NCBI GenBank assembly: GCA_029262915.1
Contig: JAJCYN010000015.1
Coordinates: 1-11,011, forward strand
Length of the DNA stretch: 11,011 nt
Source: Flavobacteriales bacterium
GTDB lineage: Bacteria > Bacteroidota > Bacteroidia > Flavobacteriales_E > Vicingaceae
Reading direction: 5' to 3'
Translations under genes and position numbers: made by a program
The notes under the pieces: model-generated
What the model saw: the letters and a program-made list of their open reading frames with translations, nothing else
Told to the model about the DNA's origin: nothing
The model's database searches: none
Shown: piece by piece, positions 1 to 6,571 of the stretch
Position numbering within the stretch: position 1 is the first letter of the stretch
Layout of the letters: each line of letters begins with the position of its first letter

Positions 1-333
1 GTATTGCCAAAATTCGGATATAATGAAAAACAAGTAAAAATTATTGGAGATATTATTTTAACAACCAGAATAAAGGCTAGACCAAATACGCTTCTTGAAA
101 AAATAATGAGTGATGCTGATTATGATTACTTGGGGAGAAGAGATGTAAACAAAATTGCTGATTCTTTGTATGTAGAACTACAAGAATATGGTGCCCCTTT
201 TACTAAAGAAGAGTGGAACAAATTACAACTTAAATTTTTAAAAAAACACAGGTATCATACAAATTCTTCAATAGATTTAAGAAAACAAAACAAGCTAGCG
301 TATTATGACTTTTTAAAAGGCTTAAATTTTTAA
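1..333 (+). CDS. HD-domain metal-dependent phosphohydrolase, C-terminal part (5' end outside window)
   Basis: This is the last 110 codons of a gene that begins before the window; the frame is open from base 1. A TTG at position 4 could be mistaken for a start, but the protein begins in the middle of a recognisable domain. The key motif is DADYDYLGR about 40 residues in, matching the DADLDxLGR motif of a Bacteroidota-rich family of predicted HD-superfamily phosphohydrolases, in which the aspartates help build the metal site. It is followed by a conserved E-W-N...FL..H.Y.T pattern and a basic C-terminus. The histidine-aspartate pair that names the family would lie upstream and is not visible. 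Substrate unknown; a cytoplasmic nucleotide or phosphate-ester hydrolase is inferred from the family. The stop codon lies inside the loop of the following hairpin terminator. Confidence 0.75.
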   Translation, partial: VLPKFGYNEKQVKIIGDIILTTRIKARPNTLLEKIMSDADYDYLGRRDVNKIADSLYVELQEYGAPFTKEEWNKLQLKFLKKHRYHTNSSIDLRKQNKLAYYDFLKGLNF

Positions 334-348
334 TTTAAGCCTTTTAAA
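312..348. terminator. Bidirectional intrinsic terminator between convergent genes
   Basis: Perfect inverted repeat: arm 312-327, 5-nt loop 328-332, arm 333-348, 16 bp without mismatch, with a GGC/GCC core inside A/T runs. On the + strand a T-rich stretch follows (349-356). On the - strand the tail is poorer, but the hairpin is 24 nt past the stop of the 372-2564 gene, so it probably ends both transcripts. The TAA stop of the HD gene (331-333) lies in the loop and the first base of the right arm. Confidence 0.85.
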
Positions 349-371
349 TTTATTTTCTGATGAGAAGAAAA

Positions 372-2564
372 CTACTTGAATAACGTAAATGTACCTTTAT
401 GAATGGTATTGTCAGAATTGTTTAATTCTAATGTAAAGAAATAAGTTCCTTGATTGTGTCCATCTCCATCCCAATTATTTTGATAGCCATCTGTTTCAAA
501 TAAATTTTGTCCCCATCTGTTAAAAAGAACTAGATGGTTGTTGGGAAAATGTTCTAAATTTTCAAAAATCAGCACATCATTCATTCCATCACCATTAGGT
601 GTAATAACATTAGGAACAATAATAGCACATGCAATTACTTCGATGTCGACCATTCCAATTTCTATTTGATTACAAAAATCACTCACTACTAAGTTCAAAG
701 TAGCTTGTGTTGGAACATCAGTAGGAAAGGTAAAAGGACTTCCTGAGTATGCGTTAATTCCATCAGTCCAATTTACCGAATATGGCATTCTACCATTATT
801 GATTACAGCTGAAACCTCCAAAGGTAGTCCAGTACAAATAGACTCCACTAGAGGAACTATAACAGTCATTGGGGTGTAATCTGCATTAATAATTACGGTA
901 TCAAACATTGTTATAGTATTACAGACATCAATCATCGAGACGATAAAAGTGTCAGAAACTATCGGACTAACTGTTATAGAAGAATTAACAATAGGGCTAC
1001 CCGAAAAGGGTTCCCAGGTATAGGTGTATCCGGGTACTCCCCCTCCACCAACTGCGGTTAAAATAACTTGATCTCCGGGACATATGGTAGTGTCATTATT
1101 TACTGTAAGCGTAAGCGGAGGAATATTTAGAGTGATAATGACGGTATCTTGTTTAGTAATTAGATTACAACTATCGGTTATACTAACAAAAAAGGTGTCG
1201 GTTTGCAGCCCTTGTACATTAATTGTTGATGTATTTCCAATTGTGTTCCCTTGAGAATTTGTCCATACATAGCTAAAAGGAGGTACTGCTCCTGTTGCAG
1301 ATGCAGAAATAGGTAAAAGAGATGAAGGACAAGGTAAATTAATATCAGGTGCAAAAGTTTGCATATCGGGTACGTCAACTATAAAGATTATACCGACCGA
1401 GATGTTGGTATCCCCACAAGCATTAATAGTGAATGCCGTTATGATAATGGTGTCAGTGCCTTCATTTAGAGCATCTGTAAATGGAGTAATTGTTAAGCTA
1501 GTGGTATCGAACCCAGCTTGAAAGATAATACTATCGGCTATAAAATTATAGTCGATACCATTTATAGCATTTCCACCAATCGTATAATGAATGGTCAATC
1601 CACCAGCCGTATCCGGTCTAGTAAAATTTAATACAGCACCTGCACAACCTTCAAAAATGGTTGAATCGCCTGTTACGGTGGCAACATCTATTTGTACCAC
1701 TTCATTAGATGAAAAACTACCTGCTTCAATAAATACCCCAGTATCTAACCAATCATCTTGAGCATCTGCAATCGCAATTTTAAAATGATAGGTTTGTCCA
1801 CATTGTACTTGAAATTGAATATCAATAGGAGTGGTAAATCCATTAAATTCGTGACTTTGTTCAGTCGTATTGCTAATATAATATTGAGAGTTCAATGAGG
1901 GAGGAGTTTGTGTTGGGTCAACGTATATTGAGCTAATCGTAATTGGAATATTAGTACCAGGAACTACTGCAACATTTATAGCACCATTAGGAAATGCTGC
2001 TGGAGATGCATAGGGACCAACTATACCAGGTCCGCTCACAAAAAAAGCAAACACATCATTAAATACTTGATTAATGAATCCTCCTCCAGCTATTCCTGGG
2101 TATTCTTCAGAAGCAAAAACAAATCTAAATTTAACAGAATCTCCAACAGGTGTAAAATCAAACTCGAGAAAGGCAGCATCGTTTGTAGAAGTTATTGATG
2201 CTGCAGATGGATTTGAGGTTACAGATTGGGCAATTGCTAATAAATCAGGATCTCCAAGTCCTGCATATTGACCCTGATCAGGTTGAAATCCTCCAGGTGG
2301 AATGTCATTTACATCTCCGGAAGAAATTACAATTCCTGAGTCTAATCCTAAAGCAGGGGCTCCATTTAACCCACCATTAAAAAAACCTAATTGGGCTCCT
2401 TGTCCAGCGAAATTTACGTTAGAAGCAATTACACCGCTACCCAATAATACATTATTTACTAAAAAGGCGGGAGTATTATAGGGAGCAACATTACTTACCG
2501 TTATCTGTGCTTCCAGATTACAAATAATTATAGAAAGAGATAGAAGTAAGGATAATTTTTTCAT
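372..2564 (-). CDS. Secreted choice-of-anchor L protein with T9SS type B sorting domain
   Basis: A 730-aa secreted, probably cell-surface protein. Residues 1-19 are a signal peptide with probable cleavage LEA|Q. Residues about 24-283 match the choice-of-anchor L domain (GSGVIASNVNF, GIVISSGDV, FASEEYP, DTGVFIEAGSF). Residues about 289-398 look like a Calx-beta fold (AVLNFTRP, YTIGGNAINGIDY, NEGTDTIIIT). Three Ig/PKD-like repeats follow at about 402-478, 481-560 and 563-645, each opening with a cysteine (CPSS, CPGD, CTGL) and holding a second cysteine late in the repeat. Residues 648-730 are the type B CTD (NVITPNGDGMNDV, FNRWGQ..F, NWDG, GTYFF), recognised by the type IX system for export across the outer membrane. 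The domain set suggests an adhesin or matrix protein without an enzymatic domain; ligand unknown. It is probably monocistronic and ends at the shared 312-348 hairpin. No clear -7 box was found upstream. Confidence 0.9.
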   Translation of the reverse strand: MKKLSLLLSLSIIICNLEAQITVSNVAPYNTPAFLVNNVLLGSGVIASNVNFAGQGAQLGFFNGGLNGAPALGLDSGIVISSGDVNDIPPGGFQPDQGQYAGLGDPDLLAIAQSVTSNPSAASITSTNDAAFLEFDFTPVGDSVKFRFVFASEEYPGIAGGGFINQVFNDVFAFFVSGPGIVGPYASPAAFPNGAINVAVVPGTNIPITISSIYVDPTQTPPSLNSQYYISNTTEQSHEFNGFTTPIDIQFQVQCGQTYHFKIAIADAQDDWLDTGVFIEAGSFSSNEVVQIDVATVTGDSTIFEGCAGAVLNFTRPDTAGGLTIHYTIGGNAINGIDYNFIADSIIFQAGFDTTSLTITPFTDALNEGTDTIIITAFTINACGDTNISVGIIFIVDVPDMQTFAPDINLPCPSSLLPISASATGAVPPFSYVWTNSQGNTIGNTSTINVQGLQTDTFFVSITDSCNLITKQDTVIITLNIPPLTLTVNNDTTICPGDQVILTAVGGGGVPGYTYTWEPFSGSPIVNSSITVSPIVSDTFIVSMIDVCNTITMFDTVIINADYTPMTVIVPLVESICTGLPLEVSAVINNGRMPYSVNWTDGINAYSGSPFTFPTDVPTQATLNLVVSDFCNQIEIGMVDIEVIACAIIVPNVITPNGDGMNDVLIFENLEHFPNNHLVLFNRWGQNLFETDGYQNNWDGDGHNQGTYFFTLELNNSDNTIHKGTFTLFK

Positions 2565-2584
2565 TTTTCAGTGTTTAAATTTTG

Positions 2585-2601
2585 CTTAACCTACGGTTAA
2601 G
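2585..2601. repeat. Short perfect inverted repeat upstream of the surface-protein gene
   Basis: CTTAACC (2585-2591), a 3-nt spacer and GGTTAAG (2595-2601): 7 bp exact. It starts 21 nt before the ATG of the 372-2564 gene (- strand), so it would form a small hairpin in the mRNA leader or serve as a protein-binding palindrome. It lacks a T run, so it is unlikely to be a terminator. Confidence 0.4.
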
Positions 2602-2676
2602 ACTCCCCTTATTTATAAAAGGTTGCATTGAATTTTAAAAAAATGTTAAATATCTTGAAATAAAAACGTTATATAA

Positions 2677-2699
2677 GTTAAAAATAATTAACTTTTAAC
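2677..2699 (-). terminator. Weak AT-rich hairpin at the end of ettA
   Basis: Arms GTTAAAA (2677-2683) and TTTTAAC (2693-2699) enclose a 9-nt loop that contains the ettA stop codon. On the - strand a T-rich stretch follows. The stem has a single G-C pair at its base, so it is a weak terminator candidate. Confidence 0.25.
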
Positions 2700-4373
2700 G
2701 AGTTTTTTATACTTAAATCTTGTTGGTTCTGTTCCTAATCTTTTTCTTCTATTTTCTTCGTAATCAGAATAAGAACCTTCAAAGAATGTAACTTCAGAAT
2801 TACCCTCAAATGCTAAGATATGTGTGCAAATTCTATCTAAGAACCATCTATCATGAGAAATTACGACAGCACAACCCGCAAAATGTTCTAATCCTTCTTC
2901 TAAGGCTCTGATGGCATTTACATCTAAATCATTAGTCGGCTCATCCAGTAATAAAACATTAGCTTCTTGCTTAATTGTCATTGCTAAATGCAATCGGTTT
3001 CTTTCTCCTCCAGATAGGATTCCTACTTTTTTATTTTGGTCAGAACCCTGAAAGTTAAATCGTGATAAATATGCTCTTGAATTAATTGTTCTTCCTCCGA
3101 ATTCCATCATTTCGGTTCCTCCGGAAAATACTTCAAAAATTGTTTTCTCTGCCAGTAGATCTTTATGAGATTGGTCTACATATCCTAGTTTAACTGTTTC
3201 TCCAACTTTAAAACTCCCATTGTCTGGAGTCTCTTCTCCCATTATCATTCTAAACAAAGTAGTCTTCCCAGCACCATTTGGTCCAATAATCCCGACTATT
3301 CCAGCGGGAGGTAATTTAAATGTTAAATTTTCGTACAATAATTTATCATCATACCCTTTGGAAATGTTTTCTACATCTAGTACTTCATTTCCTAAACGAG
3401 GACCATTTGGAATAAACAATTCTAATTTGGCTTCCTTCTCATTAGCCGTTTCATTCAACAATTTATCATAATTGGCCAAACGAGCTTTGGATTTAGATTG
3501 TCTTCCCTTAGCATTCATTTGTGTCCACTCTAACTCTCGCTGCAAAGTTTTTCTTCTTTTGCTTTCTGTTTTTTCTTCTTGTTCTAAACGTTTCGATTTT
3601 TGATCTAACCAAGAAGAATAATTTCCTTTCCAAGGAATACCATGCCCTCTGTCTAATTCTAAAATCCAACCTGCAACATTATCTAAGAAATACCTATCGT
3701 GAGTAATCGCGATAACTGTTCCTTTATATTGCTGTAAATGCTGTTCTAACCAATAAACAGACTCTGTATCTAAGTGATTGGTAGGTTCATCTAATAGTAA
3801 AATGTCTGGTTGTTTTAATAATAAACGACACAAAGCAACACGTCTTAATTCTCCTCCTGATAAATTTTTAATTAACGCCTCTTCGGGTGGACAATTCAAC
3901 GCATCCATTGCACGGTTAAGTTTTGTATCCAATTCCCAAGCATCAAGTGAATCAATTTTATCTTGCAATTCGGCTTGACGCTTCATTACTTCCTCCATTT
4001 TATCAGGATTATCCAACACGTCTGGATCACCAAAACTGTTGTTTACTGCTTCATATTCCGCCAACACATCAATGGTTTCTTGTGCACCTTCTTGTACAAT
4101 TTCTTTTACCGTTTTGGTTTCATCTAGTTTTGGTTCTTGTTCTAAATAACCAACTGAATAGCCATGAGCAAACGTTACATCGCCTTGATATTTATCTTCT
4201 ACACCAGCGATAATTTTCATTACGGTAGATTTACCAGAACCATTTAACCCGATAATACCAATCTTAGCTCCGTAAAAAAAAGATAAGTAGATGTCTTTTA
4301 AAATTACGTTTCCGTTAGGCAACGTTTTACCTACTTTATTCATTGAAAAAATTACTTTTTTGTCGTCACTCAT
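2688..4373 (-). CDS. ettA: Energy-dependent translational throttle protein EttA (ABC-F ATPase)
   Basis: A cytoplasmic ribosome-associated ABC-F ATPase. In E. coli, EttA binds the ribosomal E site and gates the first elongation steps according to the ATP/ADP state. This 561-aa protein is close to the E. coli protein throughout. First ABC domain: Walker A GLNGSGKST (42-50), signature LSGGE (171-175), Walker B LLLDEPTNHLD (192-202). Linker (PtIM) about 243-325 with GIPWKGNYSSWL and KGRQSKSKARLA. Second ABC domain: Walker A GPNGAGKTT (364-372), LSGGE (463-467), LLLDEPTNDLD (474-484). Both catalytic glutamates (196, 478) are present and there is no membrane domain. I chose the start MSDDKKVIF at 4373 because it matches the family N-terminus; an in-frame ATG at 4424 would add 17 residues that family members lack. 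A weak -7-like TAACTTTA on the - strand at 4401-4408 fits the shorter start. Confidence 0.95.
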   Translation of the reverse strand: MSDDKKVIFSMNKVGKTLPNGNVILKDIYLSFFYGAKIGIIGLNGSGKSTVMKIIAGVEDKYQGDVTFAHGYSVGYLEQEPKLDETKTVKEIVQEGAQETIDVLAEYEAVNNSFGDPDVLDNPDKMEEVMKRQAELQDKIDSLDAWELDTKLNRAMDALNCPPEEALIKNLSGGELRRVALCRLLLKQPDILLLDEPTNHLDTESVYWLEQHLQQYKGTVIAITHDRYFLDNVAGWILELDRGHGIPWKGNYSSWLDQKSKRLEQEEKTESKRRKTLQRELEWTQMNAKGRQSKSKARLANYDKLLNETANEKEAKLELFIPNGPRLGNEVLDVENISKGYDDKLLYENLTFKLPPAGIVGIIGPNGAGKTTLFRMIMGEETPDNGSFKVGETVKLGYVDQSHKDLLAEKTIFEVFSGGTEMMEFGGRTINSRAYLSRFNFQGSDQNKKVGILSGGERNRLHLAMTIKQEANVLLLDEPTNDLDVNAIRALEEGLEHFAGCAVVISHDRWFLDRICTHILAFEGNSEVTFFEGSYSDYEENRRKRLGTEPTRFKYKKLVKS

Positions 4374-4453
4374 TGTTTTAGATATCAAGTTTGAAAGTTG
4401 TAAAGTTAAGAAAGTAAGTTTCATTTTTAAATTTATTACTTATTTAGTATTGG

Positions 4454-4461
4454 TATTTTTG
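4454..4461 (+). promoter_or_regulatory. Candidate -7 box for the prenyltransferase-sanA operon
   Basis: TATTTTTG matches the Bacteroidota -7 consensus TAnnTTTG. It lies 16 nt before the ATG at 4478, so transcription would start about 10 nt ahead of the gene. No good -33 TTG was seen at the usual spacing, which lowers confidence. Confidence 0.4.
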
Positions 4462-4477
4462 TCTTGTTTTTAAAACA

Positions 4478-5404
4478 ATGAAAAACTACTTATCACTCAT
4501 AAAATTTAGCCACACCATTTTTGCATTACCTTTTGCTATTATTGGTTTTTTCTTGGCGATAAAAACAATACCACATTCACTAATTCTTCTAGAACCATCC
4601 ATAGCTCCAGATTCTCCCCTTTCTCCAGTTGTAATTTCTACACTTTATCCTTTGTGGGTAAAATTAATTCTAGTTGTTCTTTGTATGGTTTTTGCTCGAA
4701 GTGCAGCTATGGCTTTTAATCGTTTTATTGATAGAAAAATTGATTTAGCCAACCCTAGAACTGCAGTTGTAAGAGAAATCCCAAATGGAACCATAAAACC
4801 AAAATCGGCTTTAATTTTTGTGATTGTAAATTGTCTGTTATTTATAGCTACAACCTATTTTATTAATCCGTTGTGTTTTTATTTGTCGCCAGTTGCTTTG
4901 GCTGTAGTATTAGGATATAGCTTAACTAAACGTTTTACTGCACTTTGTCATTTGGTGTTGGGATTAGGATTATCATTAGCACCTATTGGGGCATATTTGG
5001 CTGTAATAGGCCAGTTTAATTGGTTACCATTATTTTTTTCGTTTGCTGTTTTGTTTTGGGTAAGTGGTTTTGATATTATTTATGCTTTGCAGGATGAGGC
5101 ATTTGATAAGGAACAAAAACTACATTCTATTCCGGTATTAATGGGAAAGAAAAATGCATTGATACTTTCTAACTTTATGCATATAATAACTGCCGCATTT
5201 ATTTTATATGCAGGGTATTATGCTGATTTAGGTTTATTTTATTGGATAGGAAGCACTTTATTTATTGGCCTATTATCTTACCAGCATTTTTTAGTAAAAC
5301 CTAATGATTTAAGCAAGGTTAATTTGGCATTTTTTACTACTAATGGTATTGCAAGCGTATTATTTGCGGTTTTTGTTTTACTCGATTTATACATTATTCT
5401 TTGA
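4478..5404 (+). CDS. UbiA-family polyprenyltransferase, probably for menaquinone synthesis
   Basis: A 308-aa integral membrane protein with about eight or nine hydrophobic segments. It has both Asp-rich motifs of the UbiA superfamily: N81-R-x-x-D85-x-x-x-D89 and D199-x-x-Y202-x-x-x-D206, with a further Asp at 210. These bind the Mg2+-diphosphate of the polyprenyl donor. The SHTIFALPFA start and DLANPRT region point to the non-proteobacterial '4-hydroxybenzoate polyprenyltransferase' group (the UbiA-like/MqnP type) rather than MenA. Family knowledge says such enzymes prenylate an aromatic acid at the inner membrane. Since this phylum makes menaquinone rather than ubiquinone, a role in the futalosine route is plausible, but no other mqn or men gene is in the window to prove it. 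About 30 extra residues after the first helix (about 31-58) form a Pro/Ser-rich loop. sanA follows after 19 nt, probably in the same operon. Confidence 0.85.
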   Translation: MKNYLSLIKFSHTIFALPFAIIGFFLAIKTIPHSLILLEPSIAPDSPLSPVVISTLYPLWVKLILVVLCMVFARSAAMAFNRFIDRKIDLANPRTAVVREIPNGTIKPKSALIFVIVNCLLFIATTYFINPLCFYLSPVALAVVLGYSLTKRFTALCHLVLGLGLSLAPIGAYLAVIGQFNWLPLFFSFAVLFWVSGFDIIYALQDEAFDKEQKLHSIPVLMGKKNALILSNFMHIITAAFILYAGYYADLGLFYWIGSTLFIGLLSYQHFLVKPNDLSKVNLAFFTTNGIASVLFAVFVLLDLYIIL

Positions 5405-5423
5405 GAAATATCGTTTATAGTAT

Positions 5424-6092
5424 ATGAAACCTTTGTTCAAAAAAATAAAAAAGCTCTTTTTTAATAAATGGACGATTGGCGGTTTATTTTTACTTACCTT
5501 ATTTATAGTTTTTTCTAATTGGATCATAATTCACTCGGCAAAAGAAAGTGTGTATGATTCTATTGCTGATGCTCCAACTGGCCACAAAGTGGCTTTGTTA
5601 TTAGGAACGAGTAGGTACACGAGTTGGGGGACGACCAATTTATACTTCAAATACAGAATTGAGGCCGCTGCTAAATTGTATCACTCAGGAAAAATAAAGC
5701 ACATCGTTGTAAGTGGTGATAATAGTGTAAAAGAATACAATGAGCCCAAACATATGAAGCAAGCTCTAATTCAAAAAGGAATACCTGCGAGTGCAATTAC
5801 CTTGGATTATGCTGGTTTTAGAACATTAGATTCTGTTGTCCGTTGTAAAGAAGTGTTTGGACAAAGTAAAATTGTAATAATCTCTCAAAGGTTTCATATA
5901 GAGCGTGCATTATTTATTGCCAATAAATATAAAATAGATGCTGTAGGTTATGCTGCTCAAGATCCACCTGAAAAGTATTCATTAAAGACTCGAATTAGAG
6001 AATATTTTGCCAAAACTAAAGCGGTAATAGATCTCTACATTATCAACAAAAAACCTAAATTCTTAGGAAAAAAAGAGATAATTGAAATTTAG
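5424..6092 (+). CDS. sanA: SanA-like DUF218 (ElyC/SanA/YdcF) envelope protein
   Basis: A 222-aa protein with a basic N-terminus and one membrane segment (about 18-36), then a periplasmic DUF218 domain. It resembles E. coli SanA along its whole length: LLLGTSRY (59-65), YRIEAAAKLY, SGDNSVKEYNEP (97-108), LDYAGFRTLDS (127-137), SQRFHIERALFIA (154-166), and the C-terminal IREYFA...DLYI and PKFLG motifs. In enterobacteria SanA supports the envelope barrier (vancomycin exclusion at high temperature); the biochemical activity is unsettled. The 19-nt gap after the prenyltransferase suggests co-transcription, but a functional tie is not obvious beyond both being envelope genes. A weak hairpin follows at 6105-6123. 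Confidence 0.9.
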   Translation: MKPLFKKIKKLFFNKWTIGGLFLLTLFIVFSNWIIIHSAKESVYDSIADAPTGHKVALLLGTSRYTSWGTTNLYFKYRIEAAAKLYHSGKIKHIVVSGDNSVKEYNEPKHMKQALIQKGIPASAITLDYAGFRTLDSVVRCKEVFGQSKIVIISQRFHIERALFIANKYKIDAVGYAAQDPPEKYSLKTRIREYFAKTKAVIDLYIINKKPKFLGKKEIIEI

Positions 6093-6104
6093 TTTAAAAT
6101 TATT

Positions 6105-6123
6105 CTATCTGTAAATCAGGTAG
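6105..6123 (+). terminator. Possible terminator after sanA
   Basis: CTATCTG (6105-6111), loop TAAAT, CAGGTAG (6117-6123): a 7-bp stem with one G-U pair. The following sequence is only moderately T-rich, so termination would be inefficient. The position between sanA and the padR promoter is sensible. Confidence 0.35.
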
Positions 6124-6144
6124 TTATGTGTTATTTTAGTACTA

Positions 6145-6160
6145 TGTATTGCATAATACA
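6145..6160. promoter_or_regulatory. Putative PadR operator 1 (inverted repeat)
   Basis: TGTATT (6145-6150), 4-nt spacer, AATACA (6155-6160): a perfect palindrome overlapping the candidate -33 TTG (6149-6151) of the padR promoter. The same half-site recurs in the second repeat at 6178-6205. Assignment to the PadR protein is inference from position and dyad symmetry; PadR dimers are known to bind dyads at their own promoters. Confidence 0.5.
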
Positions 6161-6180
6161 ATTTAAAACCTATATCTTTG
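6149..6180 (+). promoter_or_regulatory. Promoter of the padR-pspC operon
   Basis: TTG at 6149-6151 as the -33 element, 21-nt spacer, and TATCTTTG at 6173-6180, an exact match to the Bacteroidota -7 consensus TAnnTTTG. The start of transcription would be near 6187, giving a leader of about 20 nt before the ATG at 6208. Confidence 0.65.
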
Positions 6181-6205
6181 TATTGTAATTTAATATGTAA
6201 TACAA
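6178..6205. promoter_or_regulatory. Putative PadR operator 2 (inverted repeat across the transcription start)
   Basis: TTGTATT (6178-6184) and AATACAA (6199-6205), 7 bp exact, separated by 14 nt. It begins on the last bases of the -7 box and covers the predicted transcription start. It shares the TGTATT/AATACA half-sites with operator 1, so a bound dimer would block the promoter. Confidence 0.45.
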
Positions 6206-6207
6206 GT

Positions 6208-6555
6208 ATGAAGATAGAAAATACAAAAGCACAGATGAGAAAAGGAGTATTAGAATATTGTATTCTTTCCATCTTAAAAAGCGGAGAAGCTTATCCTTCA
6301 GAAATTATAGAAAAGTTAAAAGCGGGGAAGCTAATAGTTGTAGAGGGAACCCTTTATCCTTTGTTAACTAGGTTAAAGAATGCTGGTTTGCTTTCATACA
6401 GGTGGGAAGAATCAAAATCGGGTCCACCAAGAAAGTATTACCAGTTAACTAAAATTGGTGAAGAGTTTTTAAAAGAATTAGAAACAACTTGGGATGATTT
6501 AGTTAAGGCAGTTAAGTTAACAAGAACTGGCAATGCCAGAGATAATAAAAAATAA
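6208..6555 (+). CDS. PadR-family transcriptional regulator
   Basis: A 115-aa winged-helix repressor. The core matches the PadR domain: MRKGVLEYCILSIL (helix 1), GEAYPSEIIEKL, then the recognition region EGTLYPLLTRLKNAGLL (46-62), and the wing with SGPPRKYYQLT (71-81). A short helix at about 82-103 (GEEFLKELETTWDDLVKAV) would form the dimer contact. This is the small subfamily-2 type without a long C-terminal domain. I chose ATG 6208; a TTG at 6178 in the same frame would place the start on the -7 box. The pspC gene follows after 16 nt, so the regulator and the membrane protein are one unit. Autoregulation through the palindromes at 6145-6205 is likely. The ligand or signal is unknown. Confidence 0.92.
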   Translation: MKIENTKAQMRKGVLEYCILSILKSGEAYPSEIIEKLKAGKLIVVEGTLYPLLTRLKNAGLLSYRWEESKSGPPRKYYQLTKIGEEFLKELETTWDDLVKAVKLTRTGNARDNKK

Positions 6556-6571
6556 TTATAATCTATATATA

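Noticed and set aside
1178..1378. Open frame on the - strand inside the T9SS cargo gene
   Set aside because: Shadow of the real gene in another frame, with low-complexity Leu-rich translation.
3220..4213. Several + strand open frames opposite ettA
   Set aside because: Antisense shadows of a highly conserved gene; no family resemblance.
4374..4424. 17-codon N-terminal extension of EttA from an upstream ATG
   Set aside because: Known EttA proteins start at the MSDDKKVIF-equivalent position; the extra residues look like translated leader.
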